Assembly (NCBI GenBank): GCA_965204695.1
Contig: OZ242007.1
Location: 2,914,001-2,978,000, forward strand
DNA from: JAHEKD01 sp965204695
GTDB lineage: Bacteria; Pseudomonadota; Gammaproteobacteria; Arenicellales; JAHEKD01
Direction of reading: 5' to 3'
Length of the DNA: 64,000 nucleotides
Shown here: positions 63,799 through 64,000 of the stretch, piece after piece
Numbering within the stretch: position 1 is the first letter of the stretch
How the letters are laid out: the number at the start of each line of letters is the position of its first letter
Program-made: the position numbers and the translations under genes
The notes under the pieces: model-generated
What the model was told of the DNA's origin: nothing
Databases searched by the model: none
What the model saw: the letters and a program-made list of their open reading frames with translations, nothing else

Positions 63799-64000
63799 AT
63801 GAAATACTTCTATAAAATAAGTATCTTGTCTGTCTTTCTAACTACAAACGTAAATAGTGGCTATGCTGATCATGTAGCTGAGCAATTCATACAAAATGCT
63901 CTTATATCATCGGATGCTACAGCCATGGAATCGCTCCTATATTATGATCTTGAGGTAAATTTTGAGCTTAGTGATGGAGAGACTCTATTGTCTCATGCTG
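63799..64000 (+). CDS. Start of a secreted, ankyrin-like protein (cut by the window edge)
   Basis: The ATG at 63799 opens a frame of at least 67 codons with a signal peptide ending near NSGYAD. What follows (ATAMESLLYYDLEVNFELSD, then GETLLSHA) matches the shape of an ankyrin repeat, where GADVNAKDxDGxTPLHxA is usual. It lies 17 bp after the second resolvase gene and would be a further cargo gene. The rest is outside the window. Confidence 0.55.
   Translation, partial: MKYFYKISILSVFLTTNVNSGYADHVAEQFIQNALISSDATAMESLLYYDLEVNFELSDGETLLSHA

Larger units (their letters stand above)
57390..64000. mobile_element. Tn3-family transposon, right end outside the window
   Basis: It starts at the inverted repeat at 57390 and contains a 970-residue transposase (minus), a divergent serine resolvase, three secreted-protein genes, a second damaged resolvase gene and the start of another secreted protein. 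The cargo is strikingly AT-rich compared with the genes left of 55800, which fits acquisition from another source. Its length and right boundary cannot be given. Confidence 0.75.

Noticed and set aside
1..64000. CRISPR arrays, tRNA or rRNA genes
   Set aside because: No regularly spaced identical repeats and no cloverleaf or rRNA sequence were seen on either strand by eye.

Overview
The window looks like a chromosomal segment of a heterotrophic, probably marine Gammaproteobacterium. That is an inference from the mid-40s GC impression, the dense set of osmolyte, sulfonate and amine catabolic clusters with their own transporters, and the mixture of LysR, ROK, PucR, MarR and Lrp regulators; no rRNA, tRNA or other taxonomic marker is present. 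I saw no CRISPR array and no tRNA. All product names rest on motifs and family resemblance read by eye; nothing was searched against a database.

Layout, left to right. 1-864: 5' part of a Tat-type peptide-family ABC binding protein (minus strand). 1645-5282: minus-strand operon of ferredoxin, Rieske oxygenase, D-2-hydroxyacid dehydrogenase and beta-hydroxyacid dehydrogenase, with a divergent LysR regulator and a SnoaL-like gene. 6955-7780: decayed TetR regulator and spacer, then a YeiH-type exporter (7781-8812). 8978-20051: two divergent arms. The minus arm holds a ROK regulator, TctB, TctA and a metallophosphoesterase. The plus arm holds TctC, a choline-sulfatase-type sulfatase, a GMC oxidoreductase and sulfoacetaldehyde acetyltransferase (Xsc). 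Together they read as uptake and stepwise breakdown of an organosulfur compound, with YeiH as a possible sulfite/sulfate exporter. 20124-23078: VOC protein, IS1182-type relic, metallo-beta-lactamase-fold (MBL) protein and MarR regulator. 23318-33533: a GAF-PucR regulator followed by a co-directional cluster (flavin reductase-Nudix fusion, aldehyde dehydrogenase, luciferase-like monooxygenase, complete polyamine-type ABC transporter, alpha/beta hydrolase), which reads as oxidative catabolism of an imported nitrogenous compound.

33622-38184 is a small insertion-sequence graveyard. An IS3 orfA relic is followed by an IS1380-type element that has split the 3' end of an MBL gene and left 9-bp direct repeats; that gene also carries a frameshift. 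A second, intact MBL gene follows. 39700-46427 is a six-gene amine/glutamate operon: two type III glutamine-synthetase-like enzymes flank a MetX-like hydrolase and a three-subunit split glutamate synthase of the GlxBCD/MgsABC type. 48144-55716 holds BCCT transporter, cupin, Rieske oxygenase and glyoxalase on the minus strand, divergent from an Lrp regulator and a taurine/nitrate-type ABC transporter. This reads as uptake and oxygenolytic breakdown of a betaine-like solute.

55837-64000 is mobile DNA. An IS110-family, IS1111-type element has 11-bp subterminal inverted repeats and a 3' noncoding tail that carries an 11-base copy of the sequence directly outside its left repeat, as expected if that tail encodes a bridge RNA. 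Next to it, a truncated DMT transporter gene abuts a Tn3-family transposon that runs off the right edge. The transposon carries a 970-aa transposase, a serine resolvase and an unusual cargo of secreted proteins (MORN repeats, a small protein, a HExxH metalloprotease), then a damaged second resolvase and the start of an ankyrin-like secreted protein. The best candidates for something undescribed are the IS1111 bridge RNA, the Tn3 cargo, the Tct-sulfatase-GMC-Xsc pathway, and the glutamine-synthetase/MetX/split-synthase operon.
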